DNA of 64,000 bases, taken from NCBI GenBank assembly GCA_934351835.1, contig CAKRJP010000003.1, positions 62,001-126,000 on the forward strand. The letters are read 5' to 3'. This DNA is from an uncultured Lachnospiraceae bacterium (lineage in GTDB: Bacteria > Bacillota > Clostridia > Lachnospirales > Lachnospiraceae). The position numbers and the translations under genes are program-made. The stretch's first letter is position 1, and every line of letters begins with the position of its first letter. Under the pieces are notes generated by a model. It was given only the letters and a program-made list of their open reading frames with translations, searched no databases and was not told where the DNA came from. Shown one piece after another: positions 6,217-13,198 of the stretch.

Positions 6217-7548
6217 TTATAGATTAAACAGTAATGTTGCAATGTTAAAGTAAATCAAAATTGAAAATGTATCTACCAATGTTGTAATCAGTGGAGATGC
6301 CATAATCGCCGGATCAAGATGTACTTTCTTGGCAACCAGCGGTAAAATACAGCCTACGATTTTCGCCATCATAACCGTACCGATCAGTGACAGTGCAATC
6401 ACAAGGGCAAGCGCCGGGTTACGGTACTGGATATAGATTCGGAGTCCGTTGGTGACGGAAAGTGCGACTCCGACAATCAGTGAAATCCGAAATTCTTTGA
6501 AGATTACACGGAAAATATCTTTAAACTGAATTTCATCCAGGGCGATTCCGCGGATGATCAGGGTCGAACTCTGGGATCCACAGTTTCCGCCGGTATCCAT
6601 CAGCATTGGGATGAAGGATACGAGAAGCGGGATTGCAGCGAAAGCATTTTCATATTTAGTGATGATGGTTCCGGTGATGATCGATGTAAACATCAGGATC
6701 AGTAACCACGGAATACGGTTCATCGCATGCTTGAAAACAGATGTCTCAAAATAAGTTTTTTCGCTTGGATTGATAGCGGCCATCTTGGTGATATCCTCGG
6801 TAGCCTCATCCACCATAACATCCATGGCGTCATCGAAGGTAACAATACCGACCATCAGGTTATCAGTATCCAGGACCGGAAGTGCCAGAAGATCATATTT
6901 AGTAAAAAGCTGGGCAACTTCTTCCTGGTCTGTATGGGTCGTTACGGAAATGATCTCTGTCTCCATCAAATCTTTGATCTTAGCGTCATCATCGGCGATC
7001 AGAAGATCCTTGGCAGTAACGATACCGACCAGTTTTCTGCGTTCAGTTACATAACAAGTATAAATGGTCTCTTTGTGGATGCCGGTCTTCTTGATATGGG
7101 CCATAGCTTCTGCAACGGTCATTGCCTCACGCAGATCAACATATTCGGTTGTCATGATACTTCCGGCGCTGTCATCCGGATAGTTCAGCAGCTGATTGAT
7201 CATTTTACGGTCAGATGCACTGACGGTATCTAAGATACGATTGACCAGATTAGCCGGAAGTTCTTCCAGCATATCTACGGTGTCATCCATATATAAGTCA
7301 TCCAGAAGCTCTCTTAGTTCTTTTTCCGTGAACATTTCTACCAGATAGGTCTGCATAGAAGTGTCCATATTAGAGAAAACCTCAGCGGCTTTGTCTTTCG
7401 GGATCAGACGGAAAGCCAGTGCAAGTTCTTTATCGCTCAGTTCGGAGAGCAGTGAGGCAATGTCTACTTCGTTCATAACATCCAGGATGCTTCTGACTGC
7501 TTTGAACTGACGCTGTTCCAGGAGTTTGATAAAAATCTCTTTGTTCAT
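6217..7548 (-). CDS. mgtE: Magnesium transporter MgtE
   Basis: 443 residues in the standard order: N-terminal MgtE superhelical domain (to about residue 130), a CBS pair (about 135-255, including SAGSIMTTEYVDL and LALPVLDTDNLMVGIVTFDD), and a five-helix pore domain with the conserved MLMDTGGNCGSQSSTLIIRG stretch. It imports Mg2+ and is gated by cytosolic Mg2+ through the N and CBS domains. The ATG at 7548 has GAGG 9 nt upstream. The 440-nt leader contains an M-box riboswitch, so expression should rise when Mg2+ is low. Confidence 0.95.
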   Translation of the reverse strand: MNKEIFIKLLEQRQFKAVRSILDVMNEVDIASLLSELSDKELALAFRLIPKDKAAEVFSNMDTSMQTYLVEMFTEKELRELLDDLYMDDTVDMLEELPANLVNRILDTVSASDRKMINQLLNYPDDSAGSIMTTEYVDLREAMTVAEAMAHIKKTGIHKETIYTCYVTERRKLVGIVTAKDLLIADDDAKIKDLMETEIISVTTHTDQEEVAQLFTKYDLLALPVLDTDNLMVGIVTFDDAMDVMVDEATEDITKMAAINPSEKTYFETSVFKHAMNRIPWLLILMFTSIITGTIITKYENAFAAIPLLVSFIPMLMDTGGNCGSQSSTLIIRGIALDEIQFKDIFRVIFKEFRISLIVGVALSVTNGLRIYIQYRNPALALVIALSLIGTVMMAKIVGCILPLVAKKVHLDPAIMASPLITTLVDTFSILIYFNIATLLFNL

Positions 7549-7621
7549 AATTAAATCCTCTTATTCTGTTGTACATGATTATCGGGTTGCACGAGTGATA
7601 ACTACTGGCACCAGAGTCCAT
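7430..7621 (-). CDS. Possible leader ORF overlapping the mgtE start
   Basis: A 63-codon frame starts at the ATG at 7621 and overlaps the first 119 nt of mgtE in another frame. Its ribosome site is better than that of mgtE: AGGAGGTGAGG ending 2 nt before the ATG. The first part reads MDSGASSYHSCNPIIMYNR. The portion inside mgtE is probably a by-product. I do not recognise the peptide. If translated, ribosomes on it would pass through the mgtE start, so it may tune mgtE translation. Only the strong start signal supports it. Confidence 0.3.
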   Translation of the reverse strand: MDSGASSYHSCNPIIMYNRIRGFNYEQRDFYQTPGTASVQSSQKHPGCYERSRHCLTALRTER

Positions 7622-7643
7622 AACCTCACCTCCTCTTTGAAAT

Positions 7644-7685
7644 TAAAATAAAACAATCACCAGAAGTGCCAACGGCACATTCTGG
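7644..7685 (-). terminator. Second terminator-like hairpin in the mgtE leader
   Basis: On the minus strand CCAGAA-t-GTGCC and GGCAC-TTCTGG pair (11 bp, one bulge, 3-nt loop; 7660-7685) and are followed by GATTGTTTTATTTTAA. It lies about 60 nt beyond the M-box terminator and just before the leader ORF. Confidence 0.5.
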
Positions 7686-7692
7686 GATTGAA

Positions 7693-7738
7693 GGCGGTCG
7701 TCAAGGTCCCTGGCAAGCCGGGGCTTTGACTCGCCGCC
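7693..7738 (-). promoter_or_regulatory. GC-rich structured element in the mgtE leader
   Basis: Minus-strand GGCGG/CCGCC outer arms (7734-7738, 7693-7697) enclose GTCAA/TTGAC and CCC/GGG pairs around GGCTTGCC. It sits between the M-box terminator and the second hairpin. It does not match a riboswitch class that I can recognise. Confidence 0.4.
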
Positions 7739-7742
7739 ATAC

Positions 7743-7777
7743 AAAAAACTCCATCATGCCTGAACCATGATGGAGTT
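7743..7777 (-). terminator. M-box-controlled intrinsic terminator
   Basis: Perfect 12-bp stem AACTCCATCATG / CATGATGGAGTT (7766-7777 and 7747-7758) with a 7-nt loop and a T run on the minus strand, 18 nt after the M-box core. Confidence 0.85.
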
Positions 7778-7794
7778 ATACACTCACAAAACAT

Positions 7795-7958
7795 GCATCG
7801 TTCAAGCTTTAGTATCACAGGGCATATCAATTGCATTAGGTTGCGCCTTCTCGACGCATCCTGCTGACCAACTAATCGTGTCTCCACAATCTCGCGGCAG
7901 CAATCTCCGGGATACCTGATGTATCCTAATCCCTGTGGTAACCTCACCTACCGAAATG
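7795..7958 (-). promoter_or_regulatory. M-box (ykoK) Mg2+ riboswitch
   Basis: The minus strand has the hallmark parts of the M-box in order: TAGGTGAGG near 7941-7949, GGAGATTGCTGCC near 7886-7904, GGATGC, GCAACC, and ATGCCCTGTGATACTAAAGC followed by TTGAACGATGC at the 3' end. In known M-boxes Mg2+ binding favours the downstream terminator, here at 7743-7777, lowering expression of the Mg2+ importer. This fits the mgtE gene downstream. The class identification rests on recognised consensus blocks, not on a covariance search. Confidence 0.9.
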
Positions 7959-7984
7959 ATGTAGTTATTATTTTTACCGTTGTC

Positions 7985-8013
7985 ATTGTAGTTCACGGAT
8001 ACAGGTATGTCAA
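7985..8013 (-). promoter_or_regulatory. Promoter of the M-box/mgtE transcript
   Basis: Minus-strand TTGACA (8008-8013), 17 nt, TACAAT (7985-7990), about 25 nt upstream of the M-box. Confidence 0.8.
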
Positions 8014-8074
8014 GCAGAAAAACAGAATTTAACCTATATTTTTCGAGTATTTAAGGAGCCTTTTAAAATTACTC

Positions 8075-8103
8075 TTGACATTCTGTAAAATGAAAACTAA
8101 AAT
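8075..8103 (+). promoter_or_regulatory. Promoter of the MarR-MATE operon
   Basis: TTGACA (8075-8080), 17-nt spacer, TAAAAT (8098-8103). Directly after it, TTAG-N8-CTAA (8106-8121) is an imperfect inverted repeat that could be the MarR operator. Confidence 0.7.
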
Positions 8104-8155
8104 ACTTAGGAACCGAACTAATTGAAGATAGGAGTTTTTTTGGAGGAGTAAGACT

Positions 8156-8611
8156 ATGAAAACAGGAAAAATAATCAATCAGATATCAAGCCGTTTGAGA
8201 AGACGTTCCAAGAAGGCACAGGAATCTATAGGAATCAGCGGAGCGAAAAGTTCTGTTTTAAATTACATATTAATTGCATCGGAGAACCATCCCGTGTATC
8301 AGAAAGAGATAGAGAAGGAATTTGGAATGCGTCCGTCCACGGCGACAGAGGCTTTGAAATCTCTGGAGGAGGATGGACTGATCAAGCGAGTTCCGGAAGA
8401 GCGGGATGCAAGATATAAGAGATTGATGTTCACGGATAAAGCAGATGCTGTCAAAGATGTGATTCGTGAGGAGATACGGGGAACGGAGCAGTTATTGTTA
8501 AAGGGGATTACGGAAGAAGAACTGAACGAATTTATGAGGATTGCGGGAAAAATGTTAGCCAATCTGGAGGAGGATGAAAAGGAAAGAGAAGAAAGAGAAA
8601 AGAGAAGATAG
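8156..8611 (+). CDS. MarR family transcriptional regulator
   Basis: 151 residues with a winged helix-turn-helix: KEIEKEFGMRPSTATEALKS (about residues 48-67) followed by LEEDGLIKRVPEERDARYKR, the usual MarR helix-wing with the D-x-R pair. The C-terminus is a run of charged residues (EEDEKEREEREKRR) encoded by a purine tract that continues past the stop codon. The start at 8156 has TTGGAGGAG upstream. It precedes a MATE efflux gene on the same strand, so it probably represses itself and the pump in response to a toxic ligand. Confidence 0.88.
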   Translation: MKTGKIINQISSRLRRRSKKAQESIGISGAKSSVLNYILIASENHPVYQKEIEKEFGMRPSTATEALKSLEEDGLIKRVPEERDARYKRLMFTDKADAVKDVIREEIRGTEQLLLKGITEEELNEFMRIAGKMLANLEEDEKEREEREKRR

Positions 8612-8674
8612 AGAAAAATAAGAGAAAAGGGAAAATAAATAGAGAGAAATAAGAGAAGAGAAAAGGGAAAATAA
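8608..8674 (+). repeat. Imperfect tandem purine-rich repeat
   Basis: Two adjoining copies (8608-8638 and 8639-8674) of an A/G-only-like unit that begins ATAGAG and ends AGAGAAAAGGGAAAATAA; the second has a 5-nt insertion. It starts at the last codons of the MarR gene and fills the gap to the MATE gene. Confidence 0.6.
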
Positions 8675-8698
8675 TGAAAGAAAGGGAGCATTTGGAAT

Positions 8699-10033
8699 AT
8701 GTATGAAAATGATTTAATGAGCAGTATGAAGATATCAAAAGCCGTGGCAAAGATGGCAATACCGAGTGTTATCAGCAGCCTGGTAACGGTGGTCTATAAT
8801 ATGGCAGATACCTTCTTTGTGGGTCAGACAGGGGATCCGTTGCAGGTGGCGGCCGTCAGTCTGACGAATCCGATATTTATTTTATTTATGGCTTTTGCAA
8901 ATATGTTTGGTATGGGTGGCAGCGCAGTGGCGTCTATGGCAATGGGAGCCGGGGATAAGAAACGAGTGAAGAATGCGTCGGCATTTGTAACATATGCATC
9001 TCTGGGAGTGGGCATCGTACTGGCAGTAATCTTGCTTGTATTTATGCAGCCAATCTTACATTTGTTTGGGGCGAATGCACAGACCTATGAGTTCGCCAGA
9101 GGTTATACATTGTATATCGCTTATGGGGCACCGTTTGTAATCTGGTCCGCGGCGGCGAGTTTTGTGGTGCGTGCGGAAGGTGCAAGTAAAGAGGCGATGA
9201 TCGGTAGTATGATCGGAACGATTGCAAATATTGTGCTGGATCCGATTTTTATCAGTGGATTTGGAATGGGAGCTGCCGGAGCGGCTATTGCGACAACCAT
9301 CGGAAATATTATGGCAAGTATGTATTATCTCTGGTATTTTTTGAAAAAGAGTAAAAAGTTTTCTATACATCCACAGGATTTTAAATGCAGTGACGGAATA
9401 TTTACAAGAATTTGTGCTACAGGGTTTCCGACAGCAATCTTTTCGGTACTGATGAGTGTGTCAACGATCGTGCTGAATCAGATTCTGGTGGTTTACGGAA
9501 ATGCTCCGGTGGCGGCAATCGGAATCGTATTTAAGGCAAATATGTTTATCACATTTTTGCAGATGGGACTTGCAAATGGCGTACAGCCACTTCTTGGTTA
9601 TAACTATGGTGCAGGAGACAGGGAACGATTTGTCGGGGTAGAAAGATATACAAAAAAATGCTGTTTGATTGTTGGTGTACTGGCAACATTATTTTTCTTC
9701 GTTTTGCGGACACAGATCATCAGTTTGTTTATCAATGATGAAGAAGTTATCCGATATGGTGTGGAGATGCTGGTAGCATATATGATATCCGGTCCTGTGA
9801 TCGGCATTTTGTTTATGAATATGAACTGCATGCAGTCTGTGAATTATGCACTTCCGGCAACGGTATTGTCCGTATTGAGACAGGGCGTGCTGCTGATACC
9901 TCTCCTTTATCTTTTGAATGGAATTTTTGGACTGAAGGGTGTAATCTATGGACAGGCATTGACGGATGTGCTATCTGTATTGCTGTCGATTTACCTGTGG
10001 GGGAGACATAAGAAGAAAATGCTGATAGCGTAA
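8699..10033 (+). CDS. MATE family efflux transporter
   Basis: 444 residues with twelve hydrophobic helices in two homologous halves, opening with IPSVISSLVTVVYNMADTFF, the typical first helix of MATE (NorM/DinF-like) pumps that export drugs or metabolites using Na+ or H+ gradients. Other family marks are PLQVAAVSLTNPIF and NGVQPLLGYNYGAG. The ATG at 8699 follows AAGGGAG. It lies 87 nt after the MarR gene with only a purine repeat between, so the two are probably cotranscribed. A terminator follows at 10049. Confidence 0.92.
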   Translation: MYENDLMSSMKISKAVAKMAIPSVISSLVTVVYNMADTFFVGQTGDPLQVAAVSLTNPIFILFMAFANMFGMGGSAVASMAMGAGDKKRVKNASAFVTYASLGVGIVLAVILLVFMQPILHLFGANAQTYEFARGYTLYIAYGAPFVIWSAAASFVVRAEGASKEAMIGSMIGTIANIVLDPIFISGFGMGAAGAAIATTIGNIMASMYYLWYFLKKSKKFSIHPQDFKCSDGIFTRICATGFPTAIFSVLMSVSTIVLNQILVVYGNAPVAAIGIVFKANMFITFLQMGLANGVQPLLGYNYGAGDRERFVGVERYTKKCCLIVGVLATLFFFVLRTQIISLFINDEEVIRYGVEMLVAYMISGPVIGILFMNMNCMQSVNYALPATVLSVLRQGVLLIPLLYLLNGIFGLKGVIYGQALTDVLSVLLSIYLWGRHKKKMLIA

Positions 10034-10048
10034 ACAAATACAATGTTC

Positions 10049-10088
10049 TCCGGGCGAATCCAAAGGTTGGATCTGCCCGGAAATTTTT
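10049..10088 (+). terminator. Terminator of the MarR-MATE operon
   Basis: Hairpin with TCCGGGC / GCCCGGA outer arms and a GATCC-type inner stem, followed by AATTTTTA. The 60 nt between it and the coat gene hold nothing I can assign. Confidence 0.75.
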
Positions 10089-10147
10089 ACATGGCAACAG
10101 GCAAAAATTCGAGTTTACTCGAGGCCCTGGCGACTGCTGTAGTACAT

Positions 10148-10408
10148 TTATTTCATCGATACCCCGGATAAAATGGATTTTACATGGTTGATTTCCTGCT
10201 GGGTAGCCTGTGCTGCCGGAACATAATAGCTCTTTTCGCGGGCAACCTGATAGAGTTTTTCCTGGGACATTTCACACTCATTTCGAAGCTGCTTTAAGCA
10301 GTTTTTCAGTTCTTTGTTTTCCGTCTGGGGAATCATTTCGCCGTAGCGTGTCAGTTCACCGTTCACGCCTGCCAGTGCATCGGCCACCATTGTCTTTTCG
10401 TCTAACAT
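10148..10408 (-). CDS. CotF-type spore coat protein (larger subunit)
   Basis: 86 residues, all predicted helix, opening MLDEKTMVADALAGVNGELT and containing NCLKQLRNECEMSQEKLYQ. This is the C-terminal half pattern of Coat F (CotF) proteins, four-helix ferritin-like coat components. In Clostridia CotF is often split into a small and a larger protein encoded side by side, as here with the gene at 10424-10606. AGGAGG precedes the ATG by about 11 nt. Expression is presumably in the mother cell during sporulation; I cannot point to a sigma-E or sigma-K promoter. Confidence 0.7.
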   Translation of the reverse strand: MLDEKTMVADALAGVNGELTRYGEMIPQTENKELKNCLKQLRNECEMSQEKLYQVAREKSYYVPAAQATQQEINHVKSILSGVSMK

Positions 10409-10423
10409 ATCGTTTTTGACCTC

Positions 10424-10606
10424 CTATAAGAATTTCATAAGTTCTTGTTTGTTCTTCATTGCTGATGAAGCAGCATCCTGAAATAATTTTTTCACTTCAG
10501 GGTCTTTGGCCTGTGCAGCATAATCCTGCATTTTGCACTGGCTGGTTTCGAAGCCTCCGATCAGATGTCGGAGATTCTGCAGATCAAGTATTGAGATTTC
10601 AGACAT
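10424..10606 (-). CDS. CotF-like small spore coat protein
   Basis: 60 residues forming two helices (ILDLQNLRHLIGGFETSQCK and PEVKKLFQDAASSAMKNKQE), the N-terminal hairpin of the Coat F fold. A strong GGAGG lies 9 nt before the ATG. It is the first gene of a two-gene unit, 15 nt ahead of the larger partner, and is divergent from the DUF134-NifX gene. Confidence 0.68.
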   Translation of the reverse strand: MSEISILDLQNLRHLIGGFETSQCKMQDYAAQAKDPEVKKLFQDAASSAMKNKQELMKFL

Positions 10607-10733
10607 AACAGATGCCTCCTTTTCCTTTATAAATATTGTAGTTACCTGTTTAGTCTGTCTTGAAATTGCATAAAATATGTGGGAATTTGTACAGAAAAAA
10701 TTTTTTTCTATTTAAAAAATATTTAAAAGATGT

Positions 10734-10751
10734 TATAATCGACATATGTCG
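10734..10751 (+). promoter_or_regulatory. -10 element and palindrome at the start of the DUF134-NifX transcript
   Basis: TATAAT (10734-10739) is followed at once by the perfect palindrome CGACATATGTCG (10740-10751), which would straddle the transcription start. The -35 region (TTTAAA, 10711-10716) is weak. The palindrome may be the operator of the encoded DNA-binding protein. Confidence 0.5.
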
Positions 10752-10772
10752 AAAATGGAAGGGGCGATGAAT

Positions 10773-11552
10773 ATGGCCAGACCAAGAAGATGCAGAAGAG
10801 TATGTATGGAACCGGAGTATGTAAACTTTGGACCGGATGGTACTGCGCAAAATGGACAGCTTGTAATGTCGGTTGACGAATATGAAGTGATACGTCTGGT
10901 TGATCTGGAAGAGAAGACACACGGGGAATGTGCGAAGCAGATGGATATATCCAGAACAACCGTTACAGAGATCTATGAGAGTGCCAGAAAGAAATTAGCC
11001 AAGAGTCTGGTATATGGTTATCGTCTGGAGATATCCGGAGGCAGCTATATTGTATGTGAGGGCGATGCCAGAGCCTGTTGTGGAGCCGCCTGCAGATTGG
11101 GACATAAGGATGGAGTGCCTGTTGGTATGGCAGATGAGAAAGGAGAAAAGACAATGAGAATTGCAGTAACTTATGAAGATGGACAGATTTTTCAGCATTT
11201 TGGACACACCGCACAGTTTAAAATCTATGATGTGGAGGATGGTGTCTGTACAAAGGAAACAGTTGTTGACACGAATGGAAGCGGACATGGAGCTTTGGCT
11301 GGATTCCTTTTGAACAATCAGGTAGATGCGTTGATCTGTGGAGGTATCGGTGGAGGTGCACAGATGGCACTGAAAGAAGCCGGAATTACATTATATGGTG
11401 GAGTAAGCGGCGATGCTGATGAAGCAGTTCGGGCGCTGATCAAAGGAGAACTGGGTTATAATCCGAATGTACAGTGTAATCATCATGGAGAACATCATCA
11501 TGGGGAACATACTTGTGGCTCCCATGGCTGCGGATCAAATTCCTGCCATTAA
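10773..11552 (+). CDS. DUF134 DNA-binding domain fused to a NifX/NifB-like cofactor-binding domain
   Basis: 259 residues. Residues 1-95 are a DUF134 domain (MARPRRCRRVC, then a sigma-70 region 4-like helix-turn-helix at AKQMDISRTTVTEIYESAR). Residues 125-230 form a dinitrogenase iron-molybdenum cofactor domain (IAVTYEDGQIFQHFGHTAQF, GGIGGGAQMALKEAG). The tail is rich in His and Cys (NHHGEHHHGEHTCGSHGCG), suggesting metal binding. The start at 10773 is chosen because GGAAGGGG precedes it and the family starts with MARPRR; three upstream ATG codons lack spacing. It may be a metal- or Fe-S-responsive regulator. There are no nif genes nearby. Confidence 0.85.
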   Translation: MARPRRCRRVCMEPEYVNFGPDGTAQNGQLVMSVDEYEVIRLVDLEEKTHGECAKQMDISRTTVTEIYESARKKLAKSLVYGYRLEISGGSYIVCEGDARACCGAACRLGHKDGVPVGMADEKGEKTMRIAVTYEDGQIFQHFGHTAQFKIYDVEDGVCTKETVVDTNGSGHGALAGFLLNNQVDALICGGIGGGAQMALKEAGITLYGGVSGDADEAVRALIKGELGYNPNVQCNHHGEHHHGEHTCGSHGCGSNSCH

Positions 11553-11615
11553 GCGAAAGCAGCAGATTGATAGTTACAGATCAGAAAAGAACAGATATAA
11601 GAAAAAGATATAGTG

Positions 11616-11648
11616 AAAGAGCCTCATCCCACGGGACGAGGCTCTTTT
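11616..11648. terminator. Bidirectional terminator between the DUF134-NifX gene and argG
   Basis: Stem AAAGAGCCTC / GAGGCTCTTT with an inner CCC/GGG pair and T tracts on both strands, between convergent genes. Confidence 0.8.
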
Positions 11649-11665
11649 CATGTAGTAATTAGGAA

Positions 11666-12898
11666 TTATACCTGGTTATTTTTCTTTTCAATTTCCTGCA
11701 GTTTCATAGCACGAACTTTCAGTGGAAGACCAAACAGTGTGATGAATCCACTTGCATCGTGATGATCGTACAGATCTCCTGTTGTAAAGCTTGCCAGTGA
11801 TTCGCTGTACAGTGAATATGGAGAAGTTGTACCTGCTTTGATGATGTTACCCTTGTACAGTTTGAATTTCACTTCACCTGTTACATATTCCTGTGTGCTC
11901 TCGATAAATGCCTGGATTGCTTCACGAAGTGGTGTAAACCATTTTCCTTCGTATACGATCTGAGATAATTTGTTACCCATCTCTTCTTTTACTTCATATG
12001 TAGCACGGTCTAAGATCAGTTCCTCTAACTGCTGGTGCGCTTCGTACAGGATAGTTCCGCCCGGTGTCTCATATACACCACGGGATTTCATACCAACTAC
12101 GCGGTTTTCGACGATGTCGATGATACCGATTCCGTGCTTGCCGCCTAATTCATTTAATTTACGGATGATGTCAGAAACTTTCATCTCTACTCCGTTTACG
12201 GTCTTCGGGACACCCTTTTCAAATGTCATTGTTACATACTCGCCTTCATCCGGAGCTTTCTCCGGTGTTGTAGAAAGTACCAGAAGGTGTTCATAGTTAG
12301 GCTCGTTAGCAGGATCTTCCAGTTCCAGTCCTTCATGGCTGATGTGCCATAAGTTACGGTCACGGCTGTAGCTGTGGCTTGCATCAAATGGAAGATCAAT
12401 TCCGTGCTGTTTACAGTAATCAATCTCATCTTCACGAGACTGCATAGTCCATACATCTGTCATTCTCCAAGGAGCGATTACTTTGATATCCGGAGCAAGA
12501 GCCTTGATCGCTAATTCAAAACGAATCTGGTCATTTCCTTTACCGGTTGCACCGTGGCAGATAGCTACAGCGTTCTCTTTTCTTGCGATTTCCACCAGCT
12601 TTTTAGCGATTGCCGGACGAGCCATAGAAGTTCCTAATAAATATTTGTTCTCATATACAGCGTGTGCCTGTACGCATGGAACGATGTAGTTATCACAGAA
12701 ATCATCTACGATGTCTTCGATATATAATTTAGCAGCACCGGATAATTTGGCTCTCTCATCCAGTCCCTCTAACTCGCTTTCCTGTCCGCAGTCAACGCAG
12801 CAGCAAACAACATCGTAATCAAATGTTTCTTTGAGCCATGGGATGATGGCTGTGGTATCCAGTCCGCCTGAATATGCTAATACTACTTTTTCTTTCAT
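11666..12898 (-). CDS. argG: Argininosuccinate synthase
   Basis: 410 residues, full length. It joins citrulline and aspartate with ATP to give argininosuccinate, the penultimate step of arginine synthesis. The N-terminal PP-loop AYSGGLDTTAIIPWL (residues 8-22) binds ATP, and GATGKGNDQIRFE and SHEGLELEDP are family motifs. AGGAGG precedes the ATG at 12898. It is divergent from the argC operon. Its promoter overlaps an ARG-box-like sequence, so arginine repression by ArgR is expected. argH and argF are not in the window. Confidence 0.97.
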   Translation of the reverse strand: MKEKVVLAYSGGLDTTAIIPWLKETFDYDVVCCCVDCGQESELEGLDERAKLSGAAKLYIEDIVDDFCDNYIVPCVQAHAVYENKYLLGTSMARPAIAKKLVEIARKENAVAICHGATGKGNDQIRFELAIKALAPDIKVIAPWRMTDVWTMQSREDEIDYCKQHGIDLPFDASHSYSRDRNLWHISHEGLELEDPANEPNYEHLLVLSTTPEKAPDEGEYVTMTFEKGVPKTVNGVEMKVSDIIRKLNELGGKHGIGIIDIVENRVVGMKSRGVYETPGGTILYEAHQQLEELILDRATYEVKEEMGNKLSQIVYEGKWFTPLREAIQAFIESTQEYVTGEVKFKLYKGNIIKAGTTSPYSLYSESLASFTTGDLYDHHDASGFITLFGLPLKVRAMKLQEIEKKNNQV

Positions 12899-12962
12899 AA
12901 TAGAAATCCTCCTGTATGTATATTAATAATGAAAATATGTATTTTCTTGTAATGCAAGATTT

Positions 12963-12991
12963 ACTATACACTAGATTTTATAATTATTCAA
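12963..12991 (-). promoter_or_regulatory. argG promoter
   Basis: Minus-strand TTGAAT (12986-12991), 17 nt, TATAGT (12963-12968). The -35 lies inside an ARG-box-like sequence. Confidence 0.7.
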
Positions 12992-13044
12992 GAAGAATTT
13001 ATAAAAAACTTGCATATTATGCAAAGTAGATGTATAATTATGCA
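12976..13044. promoter_or_regulatory. Cluster of three ARG-box-like operators
   Basis: Three AT-rich near-palindromes of ArgR type: TTGAATAATTATAAAA on the minus strand at 12977-12992, the perfect TTGCATA-T-TATGCAA at 13010-13024, and TGTATAATTATGCA at 13031-13044. The centres are roughly 33 and 21 bp apart. They sit upstream of argG and about 100 nt before the argC -10. The rest of the 300-nt gap (12899-13198) holds the two leaders. Confidence 0.65.
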
Positions 13045-13141
13045 ATCCGATGAATGGTAAAAGGAAATGTTCGGTGTGCATTATATATAAGGAAGAAGCA
13101 TAGAAAAATATGCATGAAACTGGACAATCCACAGGAATTGG

Positions 13142-13147
13142 TATAAT
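13142..13147 (+). promoter_or_regulatory. -10 element of the argC operon
   Basis: TATAAT 51 nt upstream of argC. No convincing -35 at 17 nt, so the promoter may depend on other contacts. Confidence 0.4.
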
Positions 13148-13198
13148 ATTGTTAAGTATATCAAAAGGAAGATAAATGTTACAGGAGGCAAAGAACTG

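Noticed and set aside
7657..7947. Minus-strand open frame of 96 codons through the mgtE leader
   Set aside because: It runs through the M-box and its terminator, has no ribosome site and encodes an improbable Arg/Cys-rich peptide.
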